A stretch of 64,000 nt of DNA from contig NZ_CAJPUY010000012.1 of the NCBI RefSeq assembly GCF_905397275.1, positions 62,001 to 126,000 of the forward strand. The letters run 5' to 3'. The notes under the pieces are model-generated. The model ran no database searches and was not told the origin of the DNA. It saw only the letters and a list, made by a program, of their open reading frames with translations. The position numbers and the translations under genes are program-made. Source of the DNA: Cupriavidus yeoncheonensis (GTDB lineage Bacteria > Pseudomonadota > Gammaproteobacteria > Burkholderiales > Burkholderiaceae). The first letter of the stretch is position 1. Each line of letters begins with the position of its first letter. Below, piece after piece: positions 39,094-48,895 of this stretch.

Positions 39094-40014
39094 TCAGCCG
39101 GGCGGCAGCAGTTCGATGCCGTCCAGCTGGGCCGCGCAGATATCCCGCACGATCGACACGAAGTCCGCCACATAGGGCCGCTGCGAAATGGCGGCCGGGA
39201 CCGTGGCGTACAACTCGCTCCAGAGCCCTTTCGCGCCGATGCGCTTGGCCAGCACATAGTCGTGGTCGACGTAGTTCTTCACGCCCCAGTTCGGCAGTGC
39301 CGCCACGCCGCGGCGGCTGGCGACCAGTTGCAGCACGGCCACGGTCAGCTCGGCGGTGCGCCGCTGCAGGCGGATTCCCGCAGGTTCCAGCACTTCACGG
39401 ATCAGGTCGATACGCTGCTCGGGCACCGGGTATGTGATCAGCGTTTCCCCCGCCAGATCCGCCGCCTCGATGCGCCGCTTGTTGCGCAGCCGGTGCTCGT
39501 TGGCCAGTACGGCCAGGATCTCGAAGCGGAACAGTGGCGCAACTTCCAACCCGCGTCGCGTAGCCGGCATGGAGCCGATCACCATGTCGGCACGCCCTTC
39601 GCCAAGCAAGGCGATCGGATCCGCGTGAAAGCCCGCGACGAGGTCGACTTCCACTTCCGGCCAGCGCCGGCGGAACTCGTCCATCACCGGCATCAGCCAG
39701 TCAAAGCAGGTGTGGCACTCCAGCACGACGCGCAACTCGCCGCGTGTGTCGCCCTTGAGCCGTTCGACATCGCGATCGGCCGCGCTCACGGCGGCCAGCA
39801 CCTCGCGCGCCAGCGCCAGCAGGCGTTCGCCGGCCGGCGTGAAGCGCAGCCCCTGGCGCGTGCGATCGAACAGCGGCAGGCCATAGTGCGCCTCGATCGC
39901 CTTGATCTGGTGGGACAGCGCCGACTGGCTCACGTGCACGCGTTCGGCCGCCGTGGCCAGCTTGCCGGATTCCGCGATCGCCACCAGCGAGCGGAAATGC
40001 CTGACCTCGATCAC
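39094..40014 (-). CDS. metR: LysR-type methionine regulator MetR
   Basis: A 306-residue LysR-family activator. The N-terminal helix-turn-helix is FRSLVAIAESGKLATAAERV-HVSQSALSHQIKAIE; the rest is the periplasmic-binding-like effector domain, which in MetR senses homocysteine. It is divergent from metE with a perfect MetR box in the gap, which strongly supports the identity. The start is GTG at 40014, preceded by AAGGGGG. It converges with the ACT-like gene, with only nine bases between them. Confidence 0.92.
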   Translation of the reverse strand: MIEVRHFRSLVAIAESGKLATAAERVHVSQSALSHQIKAIEAHYGLPLFDRTRQGLRFTPAGERLLALAREVLAAVSAADRDVERLKGDTRGELRVVLECHTCFDWLMPVMDEFRRRWPEVEVDLVAGFHADPIALLGEGRADMVIGSMPATRRGLEVAPLFRFEILAVLANEHRLRNKRRIEAADLAGETLITYPVPEQRIDLIREVLEPAGIRLQRRTAELTVAVLQLVASRRGVAALPNWGVKNYVDHDYVLAKRIGAKGLWSELYATVPAAISQRPYVADFVSIVRDICAAQLDGIELLPPG

Positions 40015-40053
40015 GCCGGGTCCCCCTTGATGGCGTCTTGCATCCGATTGATA

Positions 40054-40066
40054 TGAAATATATTCA
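40054..40066. promoter_or_regulatory. MetR binding box between metR and metE
   Basis: TGAAATATATTCA matches the known MetR consensus TGAA-N5-TTCA exactly, in an AT-rich island of this GC-rich DNA. It is 84 bases before the metE ATG and 40 bases before the metR GTG, placed to control both. Confidence 0.85.
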
Positions 40067-40149
40067 TACTTTGTTTAAAACATGTCGCTTGATTCATTCT
40101 ACGGTGAAACCGACACTGTGCGCCAGACAAGACCTTTGGGAGCATCGTC

Positions 40150-42519
40150 ATGGCACGCACACATATCCTCGGCTTTCCGCGCATCGGCGCGCGCCGTGAA
40201 CTGAAATTCGCGCAGGAGTCCTTCTGGCGCGGCGAAAGCACGGAAGCGGACCTGCGCACCGTGGCTGCCGGCCTGCGCCGCCGCCACTGGCAACTGCAGG
40301 CTGACAGCGGCCTGGACTCGGTCGCCACCGGCGACTTTGCGTATTACGACCAGATGCTGAGCCTGACGGCCCTGCTCGGCGCGCTGCCGCGCCGCTTCGG
40401 CTTCGACCCAGCCGGCCTGACGCTGGCCCAGTACTTCGAACTGGCGCGCGGCAACCGCGAGCAGCCGGCCATGGAAATGACCAAGTGGTTCGATACGAAC
40501 TATCACTACCTGGTGCCGGAACTGGACCCGGCCACCCGCTTCGATGGTGGTCCCGACTGGTTCTTCGAGGAAATTGAAGAAGCGCTGGCGCTTGGCCTGA
40601 AGGCCCGCCCGGTGCTGATCGGGCCGGTCACCTACTTGTGGCTGTCCAAGACGCACGAGGCCGGGTTCGACAAGCTGTCGCTGCTGCCGCAGCTGGCACA
40701 GGCCTACCAGCGCATCCTTGCACGCCTGAAGGCCCGTGGCATCGAGTGGGTGCAGATCGACGAGCCGGCGCTGAGCCTGGATCTCGATGCCGACTGGCTG
40801 AACGCCTACGACCAGGCCTACGCCGCGCTGGCCCGGTCCGGCGTGAAGCTGCTGCTCGCCACCTATTTCGACAGCGCGGCCGACCATGCCGCGCGCGCGG
40901 CCACATTGCCGGTGCAGGGCTTCCACATCGACCTGGTGCGGGCGCCCGCCCAGCTCGACGCCTGGCGCCACGCGCTTCCGGCCGATGCCGTGCTTTCGGT
41001 CGGCGTGATCGACGGCCGCAATATCTGGCGCAGCGACCTGCGCCGTGCGCTCGATACGCTGCGGCCGCTGCACGCCGAACTGGGCGAGCGCCTGTGGGTG
41101 GCGCCTTCGTGCTCGCTGCTGCACGTGCCGGTATCGCTCGAACACGAGGTGCGCCTCGATGCCGAGCTGAAGTCCTGGCTTGCCTTTGCCACGGAAAAGC
41201 TGGGCGAGCTGCGCGTGCTGGCCACGGCGCTGAACCAGGGCGAGACTGCCGTCGCCGCGCAACTCGAAGCGTCGGATGCCGTGCAGGCTTCGCGCCGCCA
41301 GTCGCGCCGCGTGGTCAACCCGCGCGTGCAGCAGCGCCTGGCCGCGGTCACGCCCGATATGGCCGAGCGCGCCAGCCCGTTCGACACGCGCATCGAACGC
41401 CAGCGCCAGGCCCTGCAACTGCCGCTGCTGCCCACCACCACGATCGGCTCGTTCCCGCAGACCACCGCCATCCGCCAGACCCGTGCCGCCTTCAGGCGCG
41501 GCGACATCGGCGCGCTCGAGTACCTGCAGCGCATCCGCGGCGACATCGAACTGGCCGTGCGCAAGCAGGAGGCGCTGGGCCTGGACGTGCTGGTCCACGG
41601 CGAAGCCGAGCGCAACGACATGGCCGAATACTTCGGCGAGCAGTTGTGCGGCTACGCCTTCACGGAAAACGGCTGGGTGCAGAGCTACGGCTCGCGTTGC
41701 GTCAAGCCGCCCGTCATCTATGGCGACGTGTACCGCCCCGAGCCGATGACCGTGGACACGGCGCGCTATGCCCAGTCGCTGACTGACCGCCCGATGAAGG
41801 GCATGCTGACCGGCCCGGTCACCATGCTGCAATGGTCCTTCGTGCGCGACGACCAGCCGCGCGCCGATACCGCGCGCCAGCTGGCACTGGCCATCCGCGA
41901 CGAGGTGTGCGACCTGGAGCAGGCCGGCATCCGCGTGATCCAGATCGACGAGCCGGCACTGCGCGAAGGCCTGCCGCTGCGCCGCGCCGACTGGGATGCG
42001 TACCTGGCGTGGGCGGTCACCGCCTTCCGGCTGTCGGCCGCAGGGGTGGCGGACCAGACCCAGATCCACACCCATATGTGCTATGCCGAGTTCAACGACA
42101 TCCTGCCGTCGATCGCAGCCATGGACGCGGACGTGATCACGATCGAGACCTCGCGCTCGGCCATGGAGTTGCTGGAAGGCTTCGGCGATTTCGACTACCC
42201 GAACGAGATCGGGCCGGGCGTCTATGACATCCACTCGCCGCGCGTGCCGTCGGTGGACGCCATGGAGAAGCTGCTCGATCGCGCCTGCGAGGTCGTGCCG
42301 CCGCAGCGCCTGTGGGTCAACCCCGACTGCGGACTGAAGACGCGCGGCTGGGAAGAGACCGAGGCCGCGCTGGCCAATATGGTGTCGGCCGCACGCAAGC
42401 TGCGCGGCCGCCTGGCCGGCCAGGACGTTCTGGCGTGGAAGCGCGTAGCGCGCCAGCAGGCGGTCCCGGCGGCACATCATCACAGCGCGGACTGCGCCTG
42501 CAACTCGCGCGCAGCCTGA
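40150..42519 (+). CDS. metE: cobalamin-independent methionine synthase
   Basis: A 789-residue enzyme that methylates homocysteine with 5-methyltetrahydropteroyl-triglutamate. Zinc ligands are in [12 protein letters not shown] (His, Cys), [15 protein letters not shown] (Glu) and [12 protein letters not shown] (Cys). The N-terminal half begins [17 protein letters not shown], typical of the folate-binding half. A 20-residue Ala/His/Cys-containing tail ([15 protein letters not shown]) extends beyond the usual end. GGGAGCATCGTC precedes the ATG. Regulated by MetR from the divergent promoter. Confidence 0.97.
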   Translation: MARTHILGFPRIGARRELKFAQESFWRGESTEADLRTVAAGLRRRHWQLQADSGLDSVATGDFAYYDQMLSLTALLGALPRRFGFDPAGLTLAQYFELARGNREQPAMEMTKWFDTNYHYLVPELDPATRFDGGPDWFFEEIEEALALGLKARPVLIGPVTYLWLSKTHEAGFDKLSLLPQLAQAYQRILARLKARGIEWVQIDEPALSLDLDADWLNAYDQAYAALARSGVKLLLATYFDSAADHAARAATLPVQGFHIDLVRAPAQLDAWRHALPADAVLSVGVIDGRNIWRSDLRRALDTLRPLHAELGERLWVAPSCSLLHVPVSLEHEVRLDAELKSWLAFATEKLGELRVLATALNQGETAVAAQLEASDAVQASRRQSRRVVNPRVQQRLAAVTPDMAERASPFDTRIERQRQALQLPLLPTTTIGSFPQTTAIRQTRAAFRRGDIGALEYLQRIRGDIELAVRKQEALGLDVLVHGEAERNDMAEYFGEQLCGYAFTENGWVQSYGSRCVKPPVIYGDVYRPEPMTVDTARYAQSLTDRPMKGMLTGPVTMLQWSFVRDDQPRADTARQLALAIRDEVCDLEQAGIRVIQIDEPALREGLPLRRADWDAYLAWAVTAFRLSAAGVADQTQIHTHMCYAEFNDILPSIAAMDADVITIETSRSAMELLEGFGDFDYPNEIGPGVYDIHSPRVPSVDAMEKLLDRACEVVPPQRLWVNPDCGLKTRGWEETEAALANMVSAARKLRGRLAGQDVLAWKRVARQQAVPAAHHHSADCACNSRAA

Positions 42520-42541
42520 GCACCGAGGCCTGAACACTGCG

Positions 42542-42578
42542 GCCCGGGGCTGTGACCCGGGCGCCGCCTGTGCGGCGC
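42542..42578 (+). terminator. two adjoining hairpins after metE
   Basis: GCCCGGG / CCCGGGC with a 7-base loop (42542-42562), directly followed by GCGCCGC / GCGGCGC with a 4-base loop (42561-42578). They start 23 bases after the metE stop. No T run follows, so termination strength is uncertain. Confidence 0.45.
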
Positions 42579-42691
42579 TGTGTCACATAGCCGCAGCGGC
42601 CCGCGCTCCGTATCCTTGCCGGCTGTCGAATTACACTCAGAGCGCCGGCGTCCGTTCCTTGCGGATGCCGATGTGCCGGCAAAGGGAAATC

Positions 42692-44788
42692 ATGAAAAGA
42701 GCCAGACACTGGCGGCACGCGGCGGTGCTGCCAGCCGCCGCACTGACCGGCGCTGCCATCGCGCAGACCGCTCCTGCCACCGGAGCGGAGCCGGTCACGC
42801 TCCCCACCGTCACCGCCACGGCCAGGGCCGAAGGCTCGCTGACCGTGCCGGGCGTGGCGAAGCAGCGCGAATCGCTGTACCAGTCGGCCGGCTCGGTCGG
42901 CTTTGTCGATGCCGACAGCTACGCGAATACCTACGCCAGCAACTTGCGCGATGTACTGAAGGACGCCCCCGGCGTCTACGTGCAGGAGCGCTATGGCCAG
43001 GAGCTGCGGCTGTCCATCCGGGGGTCGGGCATCGCGCGCGGCTTCCACACGCGCGGCCTGGAAATCCTGCAGGACGGCGTGCCGACCAACTTCGCCGATG
43101 GCAGCGGCGACTTCTACCAGATCGACCCGATCGGCCTGAACGCGGCCGAGGTCTACAAGGGCGGCAACGGCCTGGCGTACGGCAGCTCCACGCTCGGTGG
43201 CGCCATCAACTTCACCACGCCTACGGCCTTCACTGCGGAGTCGCCCAACCAGGTACGCGTCGACGGCGGCAGCTTCGGCACCATCCGCGCGGCCGGCCAG
43301 GTCTCGCGCCAGATCGGCAATTTCGATTTCCTGGCCAACCTGAGCGTGGACCATTCGAAAGGCTACCGGGACCACGAGCGCGGCCAGTACGAGCAGCTCA
43401 ACGCCAACTTCGGCTATCGCTTCAGCCCGGCGGTCGAGACGCGCTTCTATGTGGGCGCCTATGTGGTCGACCAGCTCCTGCCCGGCACGCTGTCGCTGCA
43501 GGATGCGCTGAACAACCCGACCAAGGCCTCCGCCAGCGCGCTGGCCGGCGACCAGGCGCGCAACACACGCACCGAGCGGCTGGCCAACGTCACCACGGTC
43601 AAGCTCGACAGCGGCCAGCTCGATTTTTCCACCTGGGTCATCCACAAGAGCCTGTACCACCCGATCTTCCAGGTTGTCGACCAGGACTACTGGACCTACG
43701 GCTTCGCGCCGCGCTATACCGGAACGCAGACTGTCGCTGGCCTGCGCAACGTGGTCATCGCCGGGGCAAGGTTCTTTGGCGGCAACAATGACGCGCGCCA
43801 GTACGTCAACGTCGCGGGCAACCGCGGCGCCCAGACGCTCAACGCCAGGCAGGATGCCTACAACTACGAGGCCTACCTGGAAGACCGCCTCTACGTGGTG
43901 CCCACCGTCGCGCTGATGGCCGGTGCCAAGGCCTACTACAACGAGCGCCGCTACAAGGATTTCGGCGGCCTGCCCGCCAACCCCGTGCCCAAGGCCGACG
44001 ACACCACCTACAGCGGCGTGAACCCCAAGTTCGGCGTGCTGTGGGAGCCCGTCAAGGACGTGCAGGCCTTTGCCGACATCACGCGCAGCGCCGATGTGCC
44101 GGACTTCACCGACCTGAACCAGACCATCGGCACCACCACGCAGTTCGTACCGCTTTCCGCCCAGCACGGCTGGACCCTGGAGCTGGGCACGCGCGGGCGC
44201 CGCGAACGGCTGGCGTGGGATCTCACGCTGTACCGCTCGCTGGTGCGCGACCAGCTGCTGCAGTTCACGACCAACCCGAACGTGCCGGCCGCCACCTTCA
44301 ACGCCAACCGCACCACGCTGCAGGGCGTGGAACTCGGCCTGAGCGCCGACCTGCTGCAGAACGTGGCCACCACGGCCGACAAGGTCACGCTGTCGCAACT
44401 GTGGAACTACAGCGATTTCCGCTTCGACAACGATCCGCAGTACGGCAACAACCGCATTGCCGGCGTACCCGAGCACGTGCTGCGCACCACGCTGGCCTAC
44501 AGCCAGGCGTCGGGGCTGCGCATTGCCGGCACCATCGACTGGGTGCCGACCGGCGCCTTCGTCGACTATGCGAACACCCTCAAGGTGCCGTCGTACGTGC
44601 TGTTCGGCGTGCAGGCCAGCTACGACTTCAGGCATGGCCTGACGGTCTTCCTGGATGCGCGCAACCTCGGCAACAAGCGCTACGTGAGCGACTTCAGCAC
44701 GGTCACCGATGCCCGCACCGCCAATACGGCGGTGTTCTATCCCGGCAGCGGCCGCGCGCTCTATGCCGGCGTGCGCTACAAGTTCTGA
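42692..44788 (+). CDS. TonB-dependent outer-membrane receptor
   Basis: A 698-residue protein: signal peptide (to about AAIAQ), a short TonB-box region (PVTLPTVTATA), a plug domain (LRDVLKDAPGVYVQERYGQE, IRGSGIARGFHTRGLEIL, EVYKGGNGLAYGSSTLGGAI), and a C-terminal beta barrel ending in Phe (GVRYKF). It resembles FecA/FepA-type siderophore or metal-chelate receptors; the substrate cannot be told. AAAGGGAAATC precedes the ATG. No Fur box was seen upstream. A strong terminator follows. Confidence 0.9.
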   Translation: MKRARHWRHAAVLPAAALTGAAIAQTAPATGAEPVTLPTVTATARAEGSLTVPGVAKQRESLYQSAGSVGFVDADSYANTYASNLRDVLKDAPGVYVQERYGQELRLSIRGSGIARGFHTRGLEILQDGVPTNFADGSGDFYQIDPIGLNAAEVYKGGNGLAYGSSTLGGAINFTTPTAFTAESPNQVRVDGGSFGTIRAAGQVSRQIGNFDFLANLSVDHSKGYRDHERGQYEQLNANFGYRFSPAVETRFYVGAYVVDQLLPGTLSLQDALNNPTKASASALAGDQARNTRTERLANVTTVKLDSGQLDFSTWVIHKSLYHPIFQVVDQDYWTYGFAPRYTGTQTVAGLRNVVIAGARFFGGNNDARQYVNVAGNRGAQTLNARQDAYNYEAYLEDRLYVVPTVALMAGAKAYYNERRYKDFGGLPANPVPKADDTTYSGVNPKFGVLWEPVKDVQAFADITRSADVPDFTDLNQTIGTTTQFVPLSAQHGWTLELGTRGRRERLAWDLTLYRSLVRDQLLQFTTNPNVPAATFNANRTTLQGVELGLSADLLQNVATTADKVTLSQLWNYSDFRFDNDPQYGNNRIAGVPEHVLRTTLAYSQASGLRIAGTIDWVPTGAFVDYANTLKVPSYVLFGVQASYDFRHGLTVFLDARNLGNKRYVSDFSTVTDARTANTAVFYPGSGRALYAGVRYKF

Positions 44789-44815
44789 CCGGGTCGCTCC
44801 GGCAAGACCAAGCAG

Positions 44816-44850
44816 AAAGGCCGCGTCCCCGGACGCGGCCTTTTTCTTTT
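44816..44850 (+). terminator. rho-independent terminator after the TonB receptor
   Basis: A 13-base perfect stem AAAGGCCGCGTCC / GGACGCGGCCTTT with a 2-base formal loop, followed by TTTTTCTTTT. It is the most classical terminator in the window and lies 27 bases after the stop; the minus-strand gene ends at 44867. Confidence 0.92.
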
Positions 44851-44866
44851 ACGGCCGGCAACGGCC

Positions 44867-46285
44867 TCAGTTCGCGCGCTCGACCGGCGGCGGCATCCAC
44901 GTGCCGTCGAGCAGCGCCTGCTCCGGCCAGTAGGCGCGCAGGGTCATGTTGAGCGCATCCGGCGGGGCCGGCAGCCAGTTGGCCACCCTGCCGCGCTCCG
45001 GGCGCTCATGCTGGATATAGATATCGAGCGAGCCGTCGCGGTTGTAGCGCAGGTGGTCGCGGCTGCCGATCGCATAGCGGCCAATCGGGTTCTCGACGAA
45101 GGCCTGGCGCTGGTTATACAGCGACAGCGACCAGAAGGCCCTCGCGGGCGGGAGCTGGTCCTTGGCAAAGTGCAGGACGTAGCTGGTACTGCCTTGCAGC
45201 GCCTTGCCAGCGGCATCGGTCCGGGTCGAGGCGTAGATGGCGTCTTCCGGCAGGTTGGCGCCAAGCCCGACCATGGCCGTTACCGCGCGGCGCCCGTAGT
45301 TGACACCGTAGTTGCCCAGGTCGCGGTGCATGACCCAGCCATTGCCGGCATCGGCGCTGCCCTTGCGCGACATCTCGGAGATCGCCTGCAGCGCGGCGGT
45401 GGCGCCTTCCTGCACGGCGCGCGCGGTGGAGGGTTCCAGCACCGTGGTCTTGAACGGTACGCCCGGCTCCAGCCCCATGCGGCGCATCTTCTCCACCATG
45501 GCGGCATCGGCCGCGGCGGGCGGATTGGCGGGCAGCAGGCTCGCAAACCGGCTGAAGAAGGCCTGCGCGTCCATGGCCGCCACCTGCTCGACCGGCGGCG
45601 ACTGCGTGTCCAGCGTCGGCGAACGCGGCGCCGGCTTTTCCGGCGCCGCGCGTACACCCATCTGCCAGGCGGACAGCGGCGTCAGCCGGTACTGGTCCTG
45701 CAGGCGGTGCACGGCCGGGAAATCCTTCTTGCCGTTGGCCTGGGTGCGGCCGATCAGCCAGACCATGGCCGTGGGCGACTTGATCTGCTTCATGCCCTTG
45801 GGCAGCGGACCTTCCCAGCCCGGACCGGTGATGACGAAGTTGCCGCGCTGCGTGCCGGTGGTGCGCTTGCCGGGCGAGGCGAAGACATTGGTCCACGCGT
45901 CCATCAGCGGCATCAGGTAGTAGCGCCCGCGCGTATCGGGCACGGACAGCACGACGGGCTCTTTGGACAGGTCCAGCCAGGCCGATGAATAAAGCGTGTC
46001 GGCATTGGGGGTGACCACTTCGGTGAAGCTGGCGTCCGGGAAGGTGCGCTTGTGGCTGAAGGTATTGGGCGGCGTGCGCAGGCTCATCAGCTCGCGCGTC
46101 ACGTCCATCAGCACCAGCGGGTAGGCGTAGGTGAAGACCTCGGCGGACAGCGCCTTCATGGCCTGGTTCGACGGCGGCTGCACGGCCGCGACCGGCGCGG
46201 TGGCCGGTTCATGCGTGGCGGAGCAAGCGCCGAGCAGGACGGCGAGCGCCGCGACGCCCGCCATTTGACGGATGGAAGGTTTCAT
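44867..46285 (-). CDS. DUF1254/DUF1214 lipoprotein
   Basis: A 472-residue protein with a lipoprotein signal (MKPSIRQMAGVAALAVLLGA then Cys, lipobox LLGAC). The N-terminal DUF1254 domain shows VFTYAYPLVLMDVTRE and TPNADTLYSSAWLDLSKEPV; the C-terminal DUF1214 domain shows FWSLSLYNQRQAFVENPIGR and DIYIQHERP. These two domains always travel together; their biochemical role is not settled. The start is chosen at the ATG whose signal peptide is complete. Convergent with the TonB receptor. Confidence 0.85.
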   Translation of the reverse strand: MKPSIRQMAGVAALAVLLGACSATHEPATAPVAAVQPPSNQAMKALSAEVFTYAYPLVLMDVTRELMSLRTPPNTFSHKRTFPDASFTEVVTPNADTLYSSAWLDLSKEPVVLSVPDTRGRYYLMPLMDAWTNVFASPGKRTTGTQRGNFVITGPGWEGPLPKGMKQIKSPTAMVWLIGRTQANGKKDFPAVHRLQDQYRLTPLSAWQMGVRAAPEKPAPRSPTLDTQSPPVEQVAAMDAQAFFSRFASLLPANPPAAADAAMVEKMRRMGLEPGVPFKTTVLEPSTARAVQEGATAALQAISEMSRKGSADAGNGWVMHRDLGNYGVNYGRRAVTAMVGLGANLPEDAIYASTRTDAAGKALQGSTSYVLHFAKDQLPPARAFWSLSLYNQRQAFVENPIGRYAIGSRDHLRYNRDGSLDIYIQHERPERGRVANWLPAPPDALNMTLRAYWPEQALLDGTWMPPPVERAN

Positions 46286-46559
46286 GACCCCGATTCCCAA
46301 ATTTGTTCTGGCGGCCTTCTTGCGGGGTCGGCGAATGGCGTGGTGCCAAGTTACCCCGGAGGCGCATCTATTCCGTCCGAATCATGTCCGCACGTCCCGA
46401 ACGTGTCAATTCCTCCAAAGCAGGGCTGCGAGTGGAAGCGAACCAAACGGCGCCCGGGAAAGCGCACTTGCCGGTCAACTGTCGGCCTGCTGCAACAAAT
46501 TGCAGTGCGCAAGCCCAGCTCCCCCGAATTCTCCCCCCGAAGGCCCGGCATGCGGGGCC
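46286..46559. other. 274-base gap between two minus-strand genes
   Basis: Lies between the small lipoprotein gene and the DUF1254 lipoprotein. It presumably carries the DUF1254 promoter. No gene-like open frame or clear regulatory site seen. Confidence 0.35.
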
Positions 46560-46934
46560 TCAGTAGCGCAACTGCACGTCGTCCACGCGGGCCGTGCGCC
46601 CGTTGTAGAGGCAAGTGAAGCGGAATCCGATCGAGGCCTGGCTGTTGTCAGGTTCGAACGTGCCCTCGCCCGTGACCGAGGCCATGCCGCCGGGGCGCGG
46701 GATGACCTGCTCGCGGTCTTCCAGAAGGAAAATGCTGCCGGGCTCGGGGTGGCCTCTTTTCACATTGCTGGTGACGGCCTGCTCGCAGGCGTCCACCGCG
46801 ACTTTCGGCACGATCCTGGGTTCCGCCGGCGGTCGTGGCGCGGGCCGGGTCGCCTGCTGCGGCGGCGTCTCGCATGCGGCCAGCAGCAAAGCGAAGGCCA
46901 GGCATAGGTACGAGGCTCGGGACAAAGCGGGCAT
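46560..46934 (-). CDS. small lipoprotein (124 aa)
   Basis: A 124-residue protein with a lipobox (FALLLAAC at about residues 11-18) and a Pro-rich spacer, then a compact domain VAVDACEQAVTSNVKRGHPE...FRFTCLYNGRTARVDDVQL with two more cysteines that could form a disulfide. Family not recognised. Start chosen at the ATG preceded by AGGAAGGGAGG. Divergent from the Nudix-MBL gene. Confidence 0.7.
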   Translation of the reverse strand: MPALSRASYLCLAFALLLAACETPPQQATRPAPRPPAEPRIVPKVAVDACEQAVTSNVKRGHPEPGSIFLLEDREQVIPRPGGMASVTGEGTFEPDNSQASIGFRFTCLYNGRTARVDDVQLRY

Positions 46935-47178
46935 CCTCCCTTCCTGAAGTGCGGCGTAAAGTGCAGTACAGGAATCAGAGTAGGTCTTCCGGAAGGAAAT
47001 GCCAAAGGCACAACTCTGCACCGGCGCCGGCCATGCGGAAATCCCCGGAGCGGAGCGAACCGGCCAACGCCGCTACACTATGTCCCTGCATGCCACGAAA
47101 CATCGCACCAACCCAAGCACCGGCGCCAGACCGGTCCTGCCACATCCAGCCGCGCGGCCCGGCCCGCGCGCCGACACA

Positions 47179-48870
47179 ATGACAACGACAGAGACAACCC
47201 CGATCCAGGCTGCCAAGCCGTCCACCTTGTTGCGCGCCGCTGCCAGCCTGCTGGTCGTGCGCGATGGCCCGCAGGGCATGGAGGTCCTGCTGGTACGGCG
47301 CGTCGAGCGCGCCAACGACCGCAGCAGCGGCGCCTACGTGTTTCCCGGCGGCACGCTGGATCCGCAAGACCAGGCCCTGCATCTCCATGCCGCGGGACTG
47401 GACGACGCCGCCGCCAGCGAACGCCTGAACCTGCCGGCCAACGGCCTGGACTTCTACCTGGCGGCCGTGCGCGAATGCTTTGAAGAAGCCGGATTGCTGC
47501 TGGCCTACCATCGCGACGGCGAGATGCTGGCGCCGGACCACCTCGATGCGGGGCAGCAGGATTTCCTGCGCCAGGCGGTGCAGCGCGGCGGACCCGGGCT
47601 GGCGCATGCGTGCGCGGAACTGGGCCTGCGCCTGGCGGCGGACCGCCTGGCCTACCACAGCTACTGGCTCACGCCGCCGGGGCTGCCCAAGCGCTTCGAC
47701 ACGCGCTTCTTCGTCGCGATCGCGCCCAGCGGCCAGGTCGCCATCCACGACGGCATGGAGATCGTCGAGCATCGCTGGATCCGCCCCGGCGAAGCCGCGG
47801 ACCCGGACAGCGGCCTGCCGATGATGCATGTCACGCGCCGCACGCTGCAGTCCATCGCCCACTTCGAGACGGCGCAGGACTGCTTTGCCAGCACCTCGCA
47901 GTTGCGCGACATCGCCTGCATCATGCCCCGGCTGGCCAAGGGCGCGGCGGGCGTGCGCCCGGTCATGCCCAATGAGTCGAGCTATGCCGAGATCGGCCGC
48001 ATCGACCCGGACGGCAAGGCCCACGCGCGCTACGAGCTGGCCCCCGGTGAGCCGGTGCAGCTTTCCGGGCGGGTCTGGCGCGTCACCGCCAATAACGGCA
48101 GCGTCATGACAGGCCCCGGCACCAATACTTACCTGGTCGGCGGCGGCGCGCGCAATGAGTGGGCCGTGATCGATCCCGGCCCCGATGATGCCGCCCATGT
48201 GCAGGCCGTGCTCGCGGCCGCGCCGGGCCCGATCCGCTGGATCGTGGTCACGCACACGCATATGGACCACTCGCCCGCGGCGCCTGCGCTGCAGGCCGCC
48301 ACGGGCGCGACCGTGCTCGGCCGCGCCGCGCCGCCCACGCAGTGGCAGGACACCGGCTTTGCCGCCGCCCGCGATCTGCAGCATGGCGAACGCATCGCCA
48401 TTGGCGACGACTGCACGCTGCGCGTCATCCATACGCCGGGCCATGCGTCGAACCACCTTTGCTATCTGCTGGAAGAAGAGAAGACCCTCTTCACCGGCGA
48501 CCATGTCATGCAGGGTTCCACGGTCGTCATCGCCCCGCCCGATGGCGATATGCGCGCCTACATCGATTCGCTGGCCGCCCTGCAGGAAGAAGACCTGGAA
48601 TGGCTCGCGCCGGGCCACGGCTTCCTGATCGCGCGCCCGCAGGAAGCCATCCGCCTGCTGATGCGGCACCGCCTGCATCGCGAAGCCAAGGTCGTCAACG
48701 CGCTGCGCGATCTCGGGCCGGCCCCGATCGAAGCTCTGCTGCCGCGCGTCTATGACGATGTGCCGGAGCGCATGTACCCGGTGGCCCAGCGTTCGCTGCT
48801 GGCACACCTGCTCAAGCTGGTCGCGGACGGCAAGGCCGTCGAAGCGGACGGCCGCTGGCAAACCGCCTGA
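47179..48870 (+). CDS. fused Nudix hydrolase and metallo-beta-lactamase-fold protein
   Basis: A 563-residue two-domain protein. Residues 15 to about 265 are a Nudix domain of the NUDT7/NUDT19 kind: FPGG at 55-58 is followed by an insertion and then AAVRECFEEAG at 95-105, so the Nudix box is split as in CoA and fatty-acyl-CoA pyrophosphatases. Residues about 290-560 form an MBL-fold hydrolase of the LACTB2/RNase-Z-like type with THTHMDH at 358-364, HTPGHASNH and FTGDHVMQG. The substrate may be an acyl-CoA or thioester (inference). The start at 47179 is favoured because residues upstream look non-coding; ATG at 47080 is also in frame. Confidence 0.85.
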   Translation: MTTTETTPIQAAKPSTLLRAAASLLVVRDGPQGMEVLLVRRVERANDRSSGAYVFPGGTLDPQDQALHLHAAGLDDAAASERLNLPANGLDFYLAAVRECFEEAGLLLAYHRDGEMLAPDHLDAGQQDFLRQAVQRGGPGLAHACAELGLRLAADRLAYHSYWLTPPGLPKRFDTRFFVAIAPSGQVAIHDGMEIVEHRWIRPGEAADPDSGLPMMHVTRRTLQSIAHFETAQDCFASTSQLRDIACIMPRLAKGAAGVRPVMPNESSYAEIGRIDPDGKAHARYELAPGEPVQLSGRVWRVTANNGSVMTGPGTNTYLVGGGARNEWAVIDPGPDDAAHVQAVLAAAPGPIRWIVVTHTHMDHSPAAPALQAATGATVLGRAAPPTQWQDTGFAAARDLQHGERIAIGDDCTLRVIHTPGHASNHLCYLLEEEKTLFTGDHVMQGSTVVIAPPDGDMRAYIDSLAALQEEDLEWLAPGHGFLIARPQEAIRLLMRHRLHREAKVVNALRDLGPAPIEALLPRVYDDVPERMYPVAQRSLLAHLLKLVADGKAVEADGRWQTA

Positions 48871-48895
48871 CCCCCGCCGCCTGGCCGCCGCGCCG

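Noticed and set aside
40020-40150. Cobalamin or SAM riboswitch in front of metE
   Set aside because: The gap is only about 130 bases, AT-rich around the MetR box, and shows no riboswitch-like conserved boxes; MetR control explains it.
46999-47178. N-terminal extension of the Nudix-MBL protein
   Set aside because: The 60 extra residues are Arg/Pro/Thr-rich, without a start signal, and overlap the divergent lipoprotein promoter region.
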